Below are positions 1-9,162 of a stretch of DNA of 29,508 nucleotides, piece after piece. The notes beneath the pieces were generated by a model. It saw only the letters and a program-made list of their open reading frames with translations. It was not told where the DNA came from and searched no databases. A program made the translations under genes and the position numbers. Each line of letters opens with the position of its first letter. The first letter of the stretch is position 1. The DNA lies in NCBI GenBank assembly GCA_003427395.1, contig BFEA01000090.1, forward strand, positions 686,338-715,845, in the 5' to 3' direction. This stretch comes from Chara braunii. Taxonomy: Eukaryota; Streptophyta; Charophyceae; Charales; Characeae.

Positions 1-58
<58 letters not shown>

Positions 59-60
59 GT
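1..60. repeat. (CT)n microsatellite
   Basis: The window opens in an almost pure CT dinucleotide tract with two CTGT interruptions near 46 and 58. It is cut by the window edge, so its true length is unknown. Confidence 0.95.
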
Positions 61-1085
61 TTGTTTTCTATGTGCAGCAATCCCCTTGAAGATGTGCCTA
101 TGATGGAAGTGCCTTGTGCACTGTACGAGGCTGGTGTGTTTGCTGGTGGTGAGATGCATTCATCTTGTGGCTCCCTCGCTCTTCAGGTTGGTGTGAGCCC
201 AAGGTCTGCAGACTCTCCATATGGTGTGAGTAGGTGATATGCTGCTGTGTATGTGCAGGCTGCCGTGTCAGCTCTGCCATCTTGCCCTTATGCCCTGTGC
301 TTCTGCCAGCTTTTTTGCCTCACAGCTCGCCTTTCTGCGTACTCTCCTGCCGATATCCTTCAGTACTGATTGCAGTGTTGCCTTGCTGCATGCGCCTTGC
401 CGTTCACTGACCCCCCCTTCCCATATGCTTTGCTGCTGCTTGCTCTTTTGCCTTGCTGCCGTCCTGCCCACTTTTGCCTTCCTTGCTCCTGCTTACCTTG
501 TTGTCTTCATCTGTCTGCCTGCCCGCCCACTTGCCACTAAGTTCAAAGCGGATTATGACTTGAAGCATCATGAGGGGATTCTGTAGACTGTTGAGGGTTC
601 AGCCTCGTCGTGGGTCCGTGAGAGTGCGACAAACAGCCTATCACTGACCCCTTTGTACTCACTTTTGTCTGTTTCTTTCATTCCTTTTTGGTATCCTCTT
701 CTTCCAGAGTTTTTCTCATTTCAATCCCCCTTATACATGATGATGATTTTGACAGAAGTCTATAACTGAATAGCAGTTTTTTCATATCTACATCACTGTG
801 CCAGTGTACTAAAGGCCAGTAAGCTTGAAGGCAAATTCCGGCAACTTTGATATCATGAACACCTTGTGATGAAAATATGAAAAACTACTCTGGTGACTCT
901 GGTGTGATGGCTCTCCCATGGTGCACGTAGTGTTTTTTGGGGGGGGTCGCTGGGCACCTGGATACCTTGAGTGGTCTGCCGGTTCTGTCTGATGCCCTCC
1001 TCTCTGTGTCTGGGTGGTGCATGAGCTGCGTCTCCACTGTCCGTTCAGGGCCCTGTCCGTACTTTGAGCCTGCACACAACCTTTC
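61..1085. other. Unrecognised non-coding stretch, pyrimidine-rich in part
   Basis: No gene is recognised. From about 240 to 540 the + strand is C/T-rich with many imperfect GCCTTGCTGC-like words. That produces a 115-codon open frame (239-586) whose Cys/Leu/Ala-rich composition reflects the base bias and matches no family I know. An AG-only run (A8GA6GA4G...) starts near 1088. Confidence 0.6.
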
Positions 1086-1151
1086 TTCAAAAAAAAGAAA
1101 AAAGAAAAGAAAGAAAAACTAGCCTCTTACTTCTCCAAGTACCATCAGTGG

Positions 1152-1167
1152 CATGCAACCTGTTCAG

Positions 1168-1209
<42 letters not shown>

Positions 1210-1224
1210 ATGCAACGTGTTCAG
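1152..1224 (+). repeat. 40-A tract framed by a 16-bp direct repeat
   Basis: CATGCAACCTGTTCAG (1152-1167) is followed at once by 40 A (1168-1207), then after two bases by CATGCAACGTGTTCAG (1209-1224). The two 16-mers differ at one base. The layout is that of a target-site duplication around a retroposed poly(A) with no body left. A microsatellite expansion inside a small duplication would look the same. Confidence 0.8.
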
Positions 1225-1894
1225 AGCATGCCATGCAATCCCCGCGCCACGGCCCGATCCACTTGCACATTACCTTCCTGCCATATCCATCTTTCTTGCA
1301 ACTATTGTGAAATCCATTTCCTTCTGCTTCACTGTTCTCTGCGACTCCTTTCCGATCTGCACTCCTGCTTCCACTGCACCTCCACTCTGGAATACGCATC
1401 CTTTATCTTCCCTTTTTCCCTCTCTCTCTGATCCTGAACTTGATGCCGCAGTCGCTGCGGGTTTGGATAATCGAGCATCGAACAGGCGTGGCATTCCCCA
1501 CTTGACTGGGCGGAGTGCTGTTGGCGCACAAAAGTGTATGGTGGGCTCCGCCAGTAAGGCAAGAGTGTAGGTCTGACCGGTGCCGCAAGACACACGGGTT
1601 GAGTAGAGTCTGGGTACACCGGGTCATGGATATACTTCCATGCTGGGGTGGCGTGAAATGTCCACAAGGGGCTTCACTTTCATCTCAGCTCGCTTCACCT
1701 ATTAGTTAACTGCTCCACCTCTTTGGTGGTTGGTCTTGGAAGCACTTTGAGCTGGTTCTCACCCTTGCAGTGGTTGAAGTCTGGCCGGTGCCGCAAGGCA
1801 CGCGGGTTGAGTAGAGTCTGGGTGCACCGGGTCTATGGATGTTGTTCCATGCTGGGGTGGGGTGAAATGTCCACAAGGGGTGTCACTTTCATCT

Positions 1895-1968
1895 CAGCTC
1901 ACTTCACGCGTTGGTTAAGTGATCCACCTCTTTGGTGGTAGGTCAAAGGTTCGATTCCTAGTGAGTTG
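1895..1968 (+). pseudogene. tRNA-like sequence (array unit 2)
   Basis: This 74-nt piece can be folded by eye as a tRNA. The acceptor CAGCTCA (1895-1901) pairs with TGAGTTG (1962-1968) with one G-T wobble. TCAC/GTGA form a D stem around GCGTTGGTTAA. CCACC/GGTGG form an anticodon-type stem. GGTTCGATTCC matches the Pol III B-box consensus. It departs from a functional tRNA in having a 5-nt instead of 7-nt anticodon loop and two mismatches in the T stem, and no T-run terminator follows. A tRNA-derived promoter region of a SINE or a tRNA pseudogene fits better than a working tRNA gene. Confidence 0.55.
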
Positions 1969-2151
1969 ATCTTGGACTTCTTGTATATTTGCAAGCACTT
2001 TGAGCCAGTCGGACGCCCTTGCAGTGGCTTGGTCAAGGTCTGACCAGTGCGCAAGGCATACGGGTTCTGTAGAGTCTGGGTACAGAGGGTCGTGGATGTA
2101 CTTCCATGCTGGGGTGGTGTGAAATGTCCACAAGGGGCATCACTTTCATCG

Positions 2152-2218
2152 TAGCCCACTTCACCTCAGTGATCCACCTCTTTGGTGGTAGGTCGGAGGT
2201 TCGCTTCCTAGTGAGTTG
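2152..2218 (+). pseudogene. tRNA-like sequence (array unit 3), D-loop deleted
   Basis: This is the equivalent of the unit 2 tRNA-like segment. The D loop is shortened to four bases between TCAC and GTGA. The CCACCTCTTTGGTGG hairpin and GTGAGTTG end are kept, and the B-box reads GGTTCGCTTCC, one base off the unit 2 version. The acceptor has a mismatch and a wobble pair. It is a decayed copy and is not expected to yield a tRNA. Confidence 0.5.
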
Positions 2219-2308
2219 GTTTTGGACTGCTTGTATATTTTGAAGAGCGTAGGGTACAGAGTACTACAGACGGTTAGGTCAGAGTGTGAAGTTGTTGGTT
2301 ATCGGTGA

Positions 2309-2522
2309 TGGTGGTCGCTGTCGTTATTGTTTTAGTTAAATTAGCTTCGTAATTCTGCATATACCATTCCAGCATTATTTCTGCTAAGTAGTACATTGTC
2401 CTTGGCTTCTTTTCATGGTGTTCGCTGTCGTTATTGTTTGAGTTAAATTAGCTTCGTAATTCTGCATATACCATTCCAGCATGATTTCTGCTAAGTAGTA
2501 CATTGTCCTTGGCTTCTTTTCT
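2309..2522. repeat. 107-bp tandem duplication
   Basis: Two copies, 2309-2415 and 2416-2522, differ at only about three substitutions and one short indel. Both contain CGCTGTCGTTATTGTTT, TTAGCTTCGTAATTCTGC and TAGTACATTGTCCTTGG. The high identity points to a recent event compared with the decayed transposons nearby. It lies about 460 bp upstream of the gag remnant and shows no coding capacity. Confidence 0.9.
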
Positions 2523-2988
2523 GGTGTTGCAAGTGACAATATTCCTTGACCCTCTCCTCTGGCTTAACAAATGGAGGTATGGTTTATAGATGAAGTCAGG
2601 TTTGCAGTGGATGAATGCATGTTTAGTGGGTGTGTTTCAACGAGTGTGCACGCCGAACTCAGAATTGTATTCTGAACCAGTTGTGTGATTGCGTGATGGA
2701 CTGAGTAGTGAAGCAGCTGCCGTGCCTATGCGATTGGTCGTATGACTCCAGTCTCATCTGTGACAGCTGTGGATTAACGTCTGCGGCCGTCCTTGTGCCT
2801 CCCTAGCCTCCCTCCCTTCTCCATCTCTAATGCTGATGGCATGTACTGTAACATGGATGCGAGAGCGGCCACACAAGAACACTGAGCAACTCTTCTTTCC
2901 TCACTACTTCCCATTGATGCTCTCAGTTCTCAAACACCGGTTTTATTATTGTTGAAACTTACTTCCCATCATATCAGTTGATCCTGGT
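2523..2988. other. Unannotated stretch before the gypsy element
   Basis: No ORF or RNA is recognised. A 5' LTR and primer-binding site would be expected here for the downstream Ty3 element. I see no sequence matching the region after 7376, and no match to the usual plant initiator-Met primer site. Confidence 0.5.
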
Positions 2989-3745
2989 TTGGAAATGTTT
3001 GAGCAGGACAAACTGACATGGTTTGTCAGAGCTGCTCCAGACACATACTCCAAGGCCCTGTACACTGCAGGCCACAAGGATTGGATGTCTTTTGGCAGGG
3101 CATCACTGGACATGGAGGCCACCCTTCATCCCCAGTCCTCTTCCCATAAGGGAAGCAACTCCTCTTCCCAGAGCAGGAGGAGGGAAAAAGGGGGATTTTA
3201 TGCTGCAGGTTCTGATGACGACTGTGCAGGCTCTGACCAGGGGGGATTTGATTCCCCAGCTGGTCCAGATGCAGGAGACACATCAGATCGGGCCGCCCTG
3301 CTCTTGGGTCAGAATCTGATGAGTTTCATAAAGGCCAAAGGTCATTTTCAGCCCCAAAAGACCACCAGTCCCAAGGGTTCAGGCAAACGCCCAAGTGACC
3401 AGGTGCCCAATGCCCAACTAATCCCATGGATCCGGCCACATTCCCCTGGAGAGATCTTAAGATTGCAGAGGGAACATGGCAAAAGAGAAAGGATCAGGGA
3501 GTTTGTTTGCGTTATGCAAAGAAGCACTTTGTCAAAGACTGCCCTACGTGGGGCAGCAAGAGTTCAAAAAACTGAGCAGGCCAGCAGAGGTAGCAGCCAC
3601 CCCTCCTGAACTGCATTCACCCTCTGTGGAAGGTGAATCAGTTCATGAGCCTGTATGTATGGAGGCTGCAACTGACTCTCTGTATTCGTACACTGAGCCC
3701 TTTCTGGATGAGTCTTTATCTGAGGAAGGGACTGATCAGCTATGA
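2989..3745 (+). pseudogene. gag: gag remnant with degraded zinc knuckle
   Basis: Gag packages the element RNA. An open frame of 206 codons from 2989 (WFVRAAPDTYSKAL near its start) is followed by a Ser/Gly/Asp-rich linker. A second frame (3476-3745) carries an acidic end. In the third frame, 3504-3542 reads CLRYAKKHFVKDC. This keeps Cys, His and Cys with the H-x4-C spacing of a CCHC knuckle, but has Tyr for the second Cys and is one residue short. Coding is therefore scattered over three frames. The usual N-terminal capsid part appears to be missing, since the retained piece begins near the end of what is normally a longer domain. The match to gag rests on position and on the knuckle; the linker itself is not diagnostic. 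Confidence 0.7.
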
Positions 3746-4007
3746 TCCCTTCATCTCCAACTAAAGGAGAAGAGAAAAGTGAAGTCAAATCTGATCCGGG
3801 CAATTATCCCACCAGCATCTCACGTTCACGAGTATTCCGTTCAGCTGCGTATCAGAGACACGGTCGGGGTTCAACCAAGGGCTGGCTATTCCCAGTGATC
3901 CCCTTTCACGACGAGCTTGAGTCTTCGCAGCGAGTTCTTCACTACGAGTATCTTCAACGGCGTTGAATAAGTCGTGTCCGTCTCGTTGTGGACTTCTCAA
4001 ACCTCTA

Positions 4008-4560
4008 ATCAACAGAACCCGAATCAAGGCACTGTTAGACTGTGGTGCTACACAAAATTTCATCTCCCCTATAGGGGTACAAAAACTTCATTTGGGACTC
4101 AAGGTCTCTGACCCTGAGCATCCCTTATGTATATAGGTTGGGAATGCCCAGTCTGTCACAGTCCAACAGGTCATCAAAGGTGTGTCGGTCACCTGTGATG
4201 CCAAAGGAGAAGTCTGACATAGCCTGAACTTCTATGTGTTTCCACACTTGCCTTTTGATCTGGTTCTGAGCCTGAAATGGTTAAGGGAAACTAATTCATG
4301 CATTGACTGGGTTGTGCCCAGTATTCAGTTAAAGACTGAACAGGGTGAGCTTAGACCATGTGTCTTAGCAACAGACTATCACCCTAAGACAAGTTGTTAT
4401 TGCCTGAAGGCATCAGAATTCTACAACTTGTCTAAACAAACTGACCACCAGAATCTCTTTGTGGCCTATGTGGCCCAAACTGATTCATCCACCCCTCAGT
4501 GTGACCCCATCATCCAAAAGGTGGTTGATGAGTATACTGAACTCAGGAGCCTTTTGGACT
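4008..4560 (+). pseudogene. pro: Retroviral-type aspartic protease remnant
   Basis: The protease normally cleaves the Gag-Pol polyprotein as a homodimer. LLDCGATQNFIS (from 4032) is the active-site loop, with Asp-Cys-Gly where Asp-Ser/Thr-Gly is usual; Cys here occurs in some plant gypsy elements. LVLSLKWL (about 4259-4282) matches the conserved C-terminal segment of this protease. The frame holds two in-frame stops, TAG 4134-4136 and TGA 4215-4217, and is then open through 4560. A frameshift near 4545-4570 separates it from the RT frame. Gag, protease and RT were probably one or two polyprotein frames originally. Confidence 0.88.
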
Positions 4561-6154
4561 TGTCCATAGGCAGACTAAACACCGCATTGAGACCCTCCCT
4601 GACTCTACCCTTCCTAAGGGCAGAGTATATAGGATGTCTCCTGCTGAGTTAGATGAGTTAAGGAAGCAGTTGGAGACACTAACTGAGACGGGTTGGATCA
4701 GGCCCAGTTCATCTGAGTATGGAGCACCATTTCTCTTTGTCCCAGAGGGAAATGGTGAACTCAGGATGTGTATTGACTACAGGGGTCTGAACAAGATCAC
4801 TAGGAAGAGCTCAGAGCCCTTGCCTAGGATCGACGATCTGCTGGATATGGTGCAAGGCTGCAAAGTCTTTTGCAAAATCGATCTGAAATCCAGGTATTAT
4901 CAGATGGAAATGGTTGAGGAGGATGTTCATAAGACTGCCTTCAAAACCCGGTATGACACCTACAAGTTTCTGGTCATGCCGTTTGGGTTATGCAATGCCC
5001 CAGGAACCTTCCAAACAGAAATGAACGGGATCTTCAAACCCTTTCTAGATCGTTTCGTTGTGGTCTACCTAAATGATATTTTGGTGTTCAACAAGAATGT
5101 TGTTGACCATGCTGATCATCTCAGGAGAATTCGACAAATTCTCAGAGAAAACAAATACAAAATAAAAACAGAAAAGTCATCTTCGGGTGTTTTTTTTGTT
5201 TTGTATTTGGGACATGTGATTTCTGCAGATGGTCTTTCCCCAGAAGCCTCCAAGGTGGCTGCTGTTAGGGATTGGCCACAACCACAGACTGTTAGGGACA
5301 TTAGGTCTTTCATGGGTCTGGCATCCTACTATAGGAAGTTTATTAGAAACTTCTCTACTCTGACCAATCCCCTGACTAACCTGTTGGCGAAAGTTGTTCC
5401 TTTCAAATGGACACCTACATGTCAATTGGCTTTCTCCAAATTGAAGAAAGCCTTGACCCAAACACCTGTATTGAAGTTCCCTGACCCTACTCTGCCATTT
5501 GTGTTGACCACTAATGACAGTCAGTATGGTGTAGGGGCTGTCCTTCAACAAGATAACGGGTCTGGCCTTAAGCCGGTGGAGTTCATGAGCAAAAAGATCA
5601 AGGATCAAAAGATCCAGGCATCTACTTATGAGAAAGAATTGTTTGCACTTGTGTGTGCCCTCAAACAATGGAAACACTTCTTGCTGGGAAGGCACTTCAA
5701 AGTTTATTCTGATCATTCGACCTTGCAGTGGATGAAGACCCAGGGGGAGCTGAATGATAAGTTGGCGAGGTACATTCAATTCATTGACTCATTTGACTTT
5801 GAACTGGAGCACAAAAGGGGATGTTATAGCAGAGTTGCTGATGCACTTTCTCGTAGGCCTGACACTTTTGTTGCCATTGTTCAGACCTACTCATTTGGAG
5901 ACTCCACTCGTCAGGTCATCGCTGATGCGCTGCCTCAAGACCCTCTCTTTGGCCCTATTGTCAGGAATCTGCAGACCGATCCCAATTCTGAGTCAGGCTA
6001 TGCCCTGACTTCAGATCTTGTGCATACAATCAGTGAGGGTGAGGAACACCTATGTATCCATGGTGATCGCAAGATCATAACCCATCTGATCTCAGAGAGT
6101 TATGATGCTCATGGTCATTTTGGGTTTCTGAAGACTTATGCTGCCCTGATCTAA
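4555..6154 (+). pseudogene. pol: Reverse transcriptase and RNase H, YxDD changed to YLND
   Basis: This would copy element RNA into DNA and degrade the RNA strand. The best open frame is 506 codons from 4634, but coding reads in frame from about 4555 (HRIETLPDST, LPKGRVYR). RT landmarks are MCIDYRGLN, CKIDLKSRYYQ (motif A, Asp kept), VMPFGLCNAPGTFQ (motif B) and YLNDILVF at 5066-5089. In the last, codon 147 is Asn where the first catalytic Asp belongs, so polymerase activity should be lost. RNase H follows with TYEKELFALV and VYSDHSTLQWM; the first acidic position reads TTNDSQYG. VADALSRRPD closes the RNase H region. The frame ends at TAA 6152-6154, but integrase sequence continues in the same frame after it. 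Confidence 0.95.
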
Positions 6155-6940
6155 CACTTCTACTGGCCAAAAATGAAAGAGGACATACTCCACTACTTCT
6201 ATGCCAAAGGAACAAGGTCCACAGACGACCTTCTATGGGCCTGCTCAAACCTTTACCAATCCCTGAAGGTCCAGGTGAGTCTATCTCTATAGACTTTACT
6301 GACTTAGGCAAGACCACCCCTCGAGGGATGAGACAAGTAATGGTATGTGTAGACCGGTTCTCTAAGTATGCAGAGTTTATCCCACTGCCTGTTGAGGCTA
6401 GAGTGCCTTTTGTCAGAGAGGTATTTGCTGAGTGGTGGGTGAGTGTCCATGGACACCCAAACTCCATTGTTCGTGACAGAGACCCACATTTAGTGGTGAT
6501 CCTTCTGTCAGGATTATCTCCACTCCAGGTTAAACATGACATCTGGTAGACATCCGGAAGCCAATGGACAGGCTAAAGTGATGATCCAGATCTTGTTTCA
6601 GCTATTGCGCCCTGTGATCACACCAGATCAACAGGATTGGGACAAACATTTGTCCAGGGCACAACTCATGTACAATGCTTTTGTTCATAGTACCACCGGT
6701 TTCACCCCCTACAGATTGCACTGGGGTAGAGACGCGAGACAGCCTCTCGACAACATTATCGATAAGGCTAAGCCCAAATTGACCCCTGGCACTGCTGAGT
6801 TCGCCCGAAACTATGAGAAGGATTTAGAGAAGGTCAGAGCTAACATGTTCAAATCACAGAAAAGAACGATTGAACAGGCTAACAAACAAAAACAGCCTTC
6901 TCCTATCCGTCCTGGGCACTGGGTTTGGGTAAAACGTTGA
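6155..6940 (+). pseudogene. int: Integrase remnant (zinc region and catalytic core)
   Basis: Integrase would insert the cDNA. SYDAHGHFGFLKTY (about 6100, before the stop) is the His-His half of the H2C2 finger. After the stop, HFYWPKM continues in the RT frame. A shift near 6205 moves coding to another frame, where CQRNK supplies the last Cys. The core runs SISIDFTDL (first Asp), DRFSKYAEFIPLP and VRDRDPHL (second Asp region). A second shift near 6535 restores the original frame for HPEANGQAKVMI, where a Lys stands at the expected catalytic Glu. STTGFTPYRLHWG follows. The stop at 6938-6940 is a nonsense change in a frame that stays open downstream. Confidence 0.92.
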
Positions 6941-7375
6941 GAACTAATAGATGAACAGGACATCTCACGAAAGTTGTTGCCTGTTTTTTAGGGTCCATGG
7001 CATGTTCTTGATAGTGTAGGGGCAGATTTGTTTGGACCCTCTTATGTCCTCGTTGTCCCCCCACACATCCGGACCCATCCTGTCTTTCATGCTTCAAAAC
7101 TGTTGCCTTTCAGTCCTGCTGACGCGTTCCCTGATCGCCCACAACAGTTTGGGCTTCCTATCCCTGGAAAGGGATATGAAGTCGAGAGCATTGAAGATCA
7201 GTGGGGCACATGCCCCAACTGTGAGTATCTTGTCAAGTTCCTTTCCCAACCTCGTACTGAGGATCGTTGGTTTACAAGAAAGGAACTCCTCAAGTCTGCA
7301 AATTCAGTCGTGCCGTTCTACGAGGCTGAGCAAACTGGGAAATTGCCCAGACAGTCTCCTCGCGGACACTCCTAA
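6941..7375 (+). pseudogene. Integrase C-terminus with chromodomain-like tail
   Basis: The frame is the same as the integrase end and is broken only by TGA 6938-6940 and TAG 6989-6991. It keeps the gypsy integrase C-terminal pattern (GPWHVLD, then PPHIRTHPVFHASKLLPF). The last 60 or so residues have chromodomain features: YEVESIED, then EYLVKFL, an aromatic DRWFTRKELL and VVPFYEAE. In chromoviruses this domain is thought to steer insertion to marked chromatin. Between the first two chromo motifs there is an extra Cys-containing loop (WGTCPNCEYL). The assignment is by motif order; a fold prediction would settle it. Confidence 0.75.
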
Positions 7376-7394
7376 CTCGGGGTCCTCGCTCCCC

Positions 7395-7410
7395 GGGAGG
7401 GTAGGAATGC
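7395..7410 (+). promoter_or_regulatory. Candidate polypurine tract and 3' LTR start
   Basis: GGGAGGGTAGGAA (7395-7407), 20 bases after the chromodomain stop, is purine-rich and directly followed by TG, as at the edge of a 3' LTR. No matching 5' LTR was found, so this rests on position and composition only. Confidence 0.3.
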
Positions 7411-9162
7411 ACTGAAATCCAGTGCTACAAGCGGGCTGTATACTAATTTTTTTGTCCCTGTCGTCATTGTCGGGATTCGATCCTGCAACCTTTGTCCCCT
7501 GTATTGCCTGTTTGTTTGCTGTTTGTGTGTTTTGTTTGTGATTGTTGTGCCCTATGGGGCTTGATCCCTACGCCTGTCACTAGAAGTCTCTGTTTGGTAG
7601 TCCTAGGCCACTCGGCCTTTTTCTTTTGCCTTGTCATAGGTCTAGGCCCCTTTTCCACTGTTTCCATCTAGATACAGATAGGTCTTGGGTTGTTGCTTCG
7701 GGGAGGCCGTTGTAGGTCTAGGCGGAGGGTAGAAGTAGCGGGCAGGAAAATTAGTGCCGGTCTTTTGCATTTTCGTTGACTGGGGAAACTCTGCCCGTCC
7801 GTTGCTGGAGGCTGGTGCGCTATTTTGGGCGAGGTCATCTTCTTCTTCGAAGCCCAGCCATAGCTGGGGTTTGAAAGGACGTTGAAGACGCAGCTTTGCA
7901 TGAGAGCTTCCACAGGACTGTGTTGCTGGGTTTGGGCGCTGCCACTTTCTATTGGCAGCCATATCTGCTGTTCCTCGTCACGAGGAACTCCCTCCTCTTC
8001 GAAGTTTTGGAACGGTTGTCTCCTTCTTCATCAGGACTTCCAGCGCTGCACGTCCGTGCGGGTGCTGCGCTGGCGCTGTTATCCTTAGGGTTGCCGGTTC
8101 AGATTGGCACGTTGTGATCGCTGTGGGGTTACTGCTGCTACGTCCTGGGATATGAGGTGGCGACGACGAAAAAGAAGACTCCTGTATATTTCGTTGAACA
8201 CTTGTTTCTGGTTGTTCGGGGTTGCTGTAAACGCGGTTGTGGTTCTTGGAACAAATACTCTGGATTGATTGGAGGAGTGCGAGGGATTGCAGAATTGAAA
8301 TTTGTTTTTCAATTCTCTGTGTGTTTTGAGCTTCCGCTGTGCATATCTTCTCTCCGGTTTTGTGTGGATTTGCCTCCTTTGAGTCTACTCTGCAATTGCA
8401 TGCGTGTATGGGAACGTGTGAATTCGTTGTGGATTGAAGTTCAATCGGGTACATAACAAGTTGATCCTTCCTTCACTTCAATTGGTTGGCAGTACTGCCC
8501 TGTCGCACAGTTGCCCCCGTATAGGTGCCATGGAATGCATAAAGGTGATGTGTAAATCACACAATGTGCTCCTATCGGTATTGGATGCAGGGCAGCGCTG
8601 GCATGGCAATCCCTCTAGCGATGCCTGTGGATAATCCACGCTTCCCTTCGGACGAGCGCTAATGCCTCATGCCCTTCACCGTTGCAAATCGAACCCGGTT
8701 CCTGTTCGACCCGGCAGGGGCTCGGGGATGAAACTTCAAGTTGCTGACTGTTCTCCAAGCTTGCAAAAATTCCCACCAGTTGCATGAGACATCAAACTCG
8801 TTTCGATGATTGCCACACATCCTTGTGAAACTGGTGAGAAAATTTGTAAGATGATGTGGGAAGATCCCAGTTTTGACCTGGTGCAAGGAATATGAGCGAG
8901 AGCGATAGACAGAAAATCAAGTTGCAAAATCACGCAGAAGTCCAGACAGTTATGTACCAAGCAGAGAGCATAAATGCACCAAGATTCCATCCACATATGA
9001 GCGATACAATGGACTCGTGAGCCAATGTCCAAGCCCTGAGGCCACACCAACGCAGTATCCAGTGTCACTCCTACTGTACGGCGCCCAGCGCCCTGCCTAC
9101 TCTACTCAGCCTATCTATCCTATTACATTTGTGCAACAGGATCACTTCGCCGTCGAAGACCG
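7411..9162. other. Unrecognised region; possible 3' LTR in its first part
   Basis: No credible gene. The several 60-160 codon frames overlap on both strands without family signatures. The 5' part could be the 3' LTR of the gypsy element, but no TG...CA pair with a target duplication could be identified. At 8680-8730 two TTCGA words occur in a GC-rich patch (one on each strand) but do not fold as a tRNA. Confidence 0.45.

Larger units (their letters stand above)
1567..2250 (+). repeat. Three-copy repeat array with embedded tRNA-like segment
   Basis: Three related units begin near 1570, 1780 and 2038, so the spacing is about 210 then 260 bp. Each carries, in order, a GGTCTGACC(G/A)GTGC-like start, GAGTCTGGGT, CTTCCATGCTGGGGTGG (variant in unit 2), GAAATGTCCACAAGGGG, CACTTTCATC and CCACCTCTTTGGTGG. 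Units 2 and 3 go on into a tRNA-like TpsiC arm and GTGAGTTG, followed by TTGGACT and CTTGTATATTT. Unit 1 lacks the T-arm. The array resembles a head-to-tail tRNA-related SINE or satellite. There is no poly(A) between units. Confidence 0.75.
2989..7375 (+). mobile_element. Decayed Ty3/gypsy LTR retrotransposon (chromovirus-like), LTRs not identified
   Basis: Domains run in Ty3/gypsy order on the + strand: gag with a degraded CCHC knuckle, aspartic protease, reverse transcriptase, RNase H, integrase and a chromodomain-like tail. The internal length of about 4.4 kb is close to that of a full element. No LTR pair is visible: the 5' flank does not resemble the 3' flank, so the copy is probably 5'-truncated or its LTRs have diverged. 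Several stops, frameshifts and altered catalytic residues make it non-autonomous. Integrase followed by a chromodomain places it in the chromovirus group by family knowledge. Confidence 0.93.

Noticed and set aside
1064-1570. 168-codon frame with a long Lys run
   Set aside because: The frame is kept open by translating the poly(A) tract, and no domain is present on either side.
1567-2250. CRISPR-like array because of regular repeats
   Set aside because: The units are 210-260 bp, diverged and without short unique spacers. The context is eukaryotic transposons.
2523-2988. 5' LTR and primer-binding site of the gypsy element
   Set aside because: No match to the 3' flank, no TG...CA boundary pair and no recognisable tRNA-complementary site.
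8640-8735. Possible tRNA on the - strand (TTCGA words in GC-rich sequence)
   Set aside because: No consistent acceptor, D and anticodon stems could be drawn, and the B-box-like words are not at the right distance from a 3' end.
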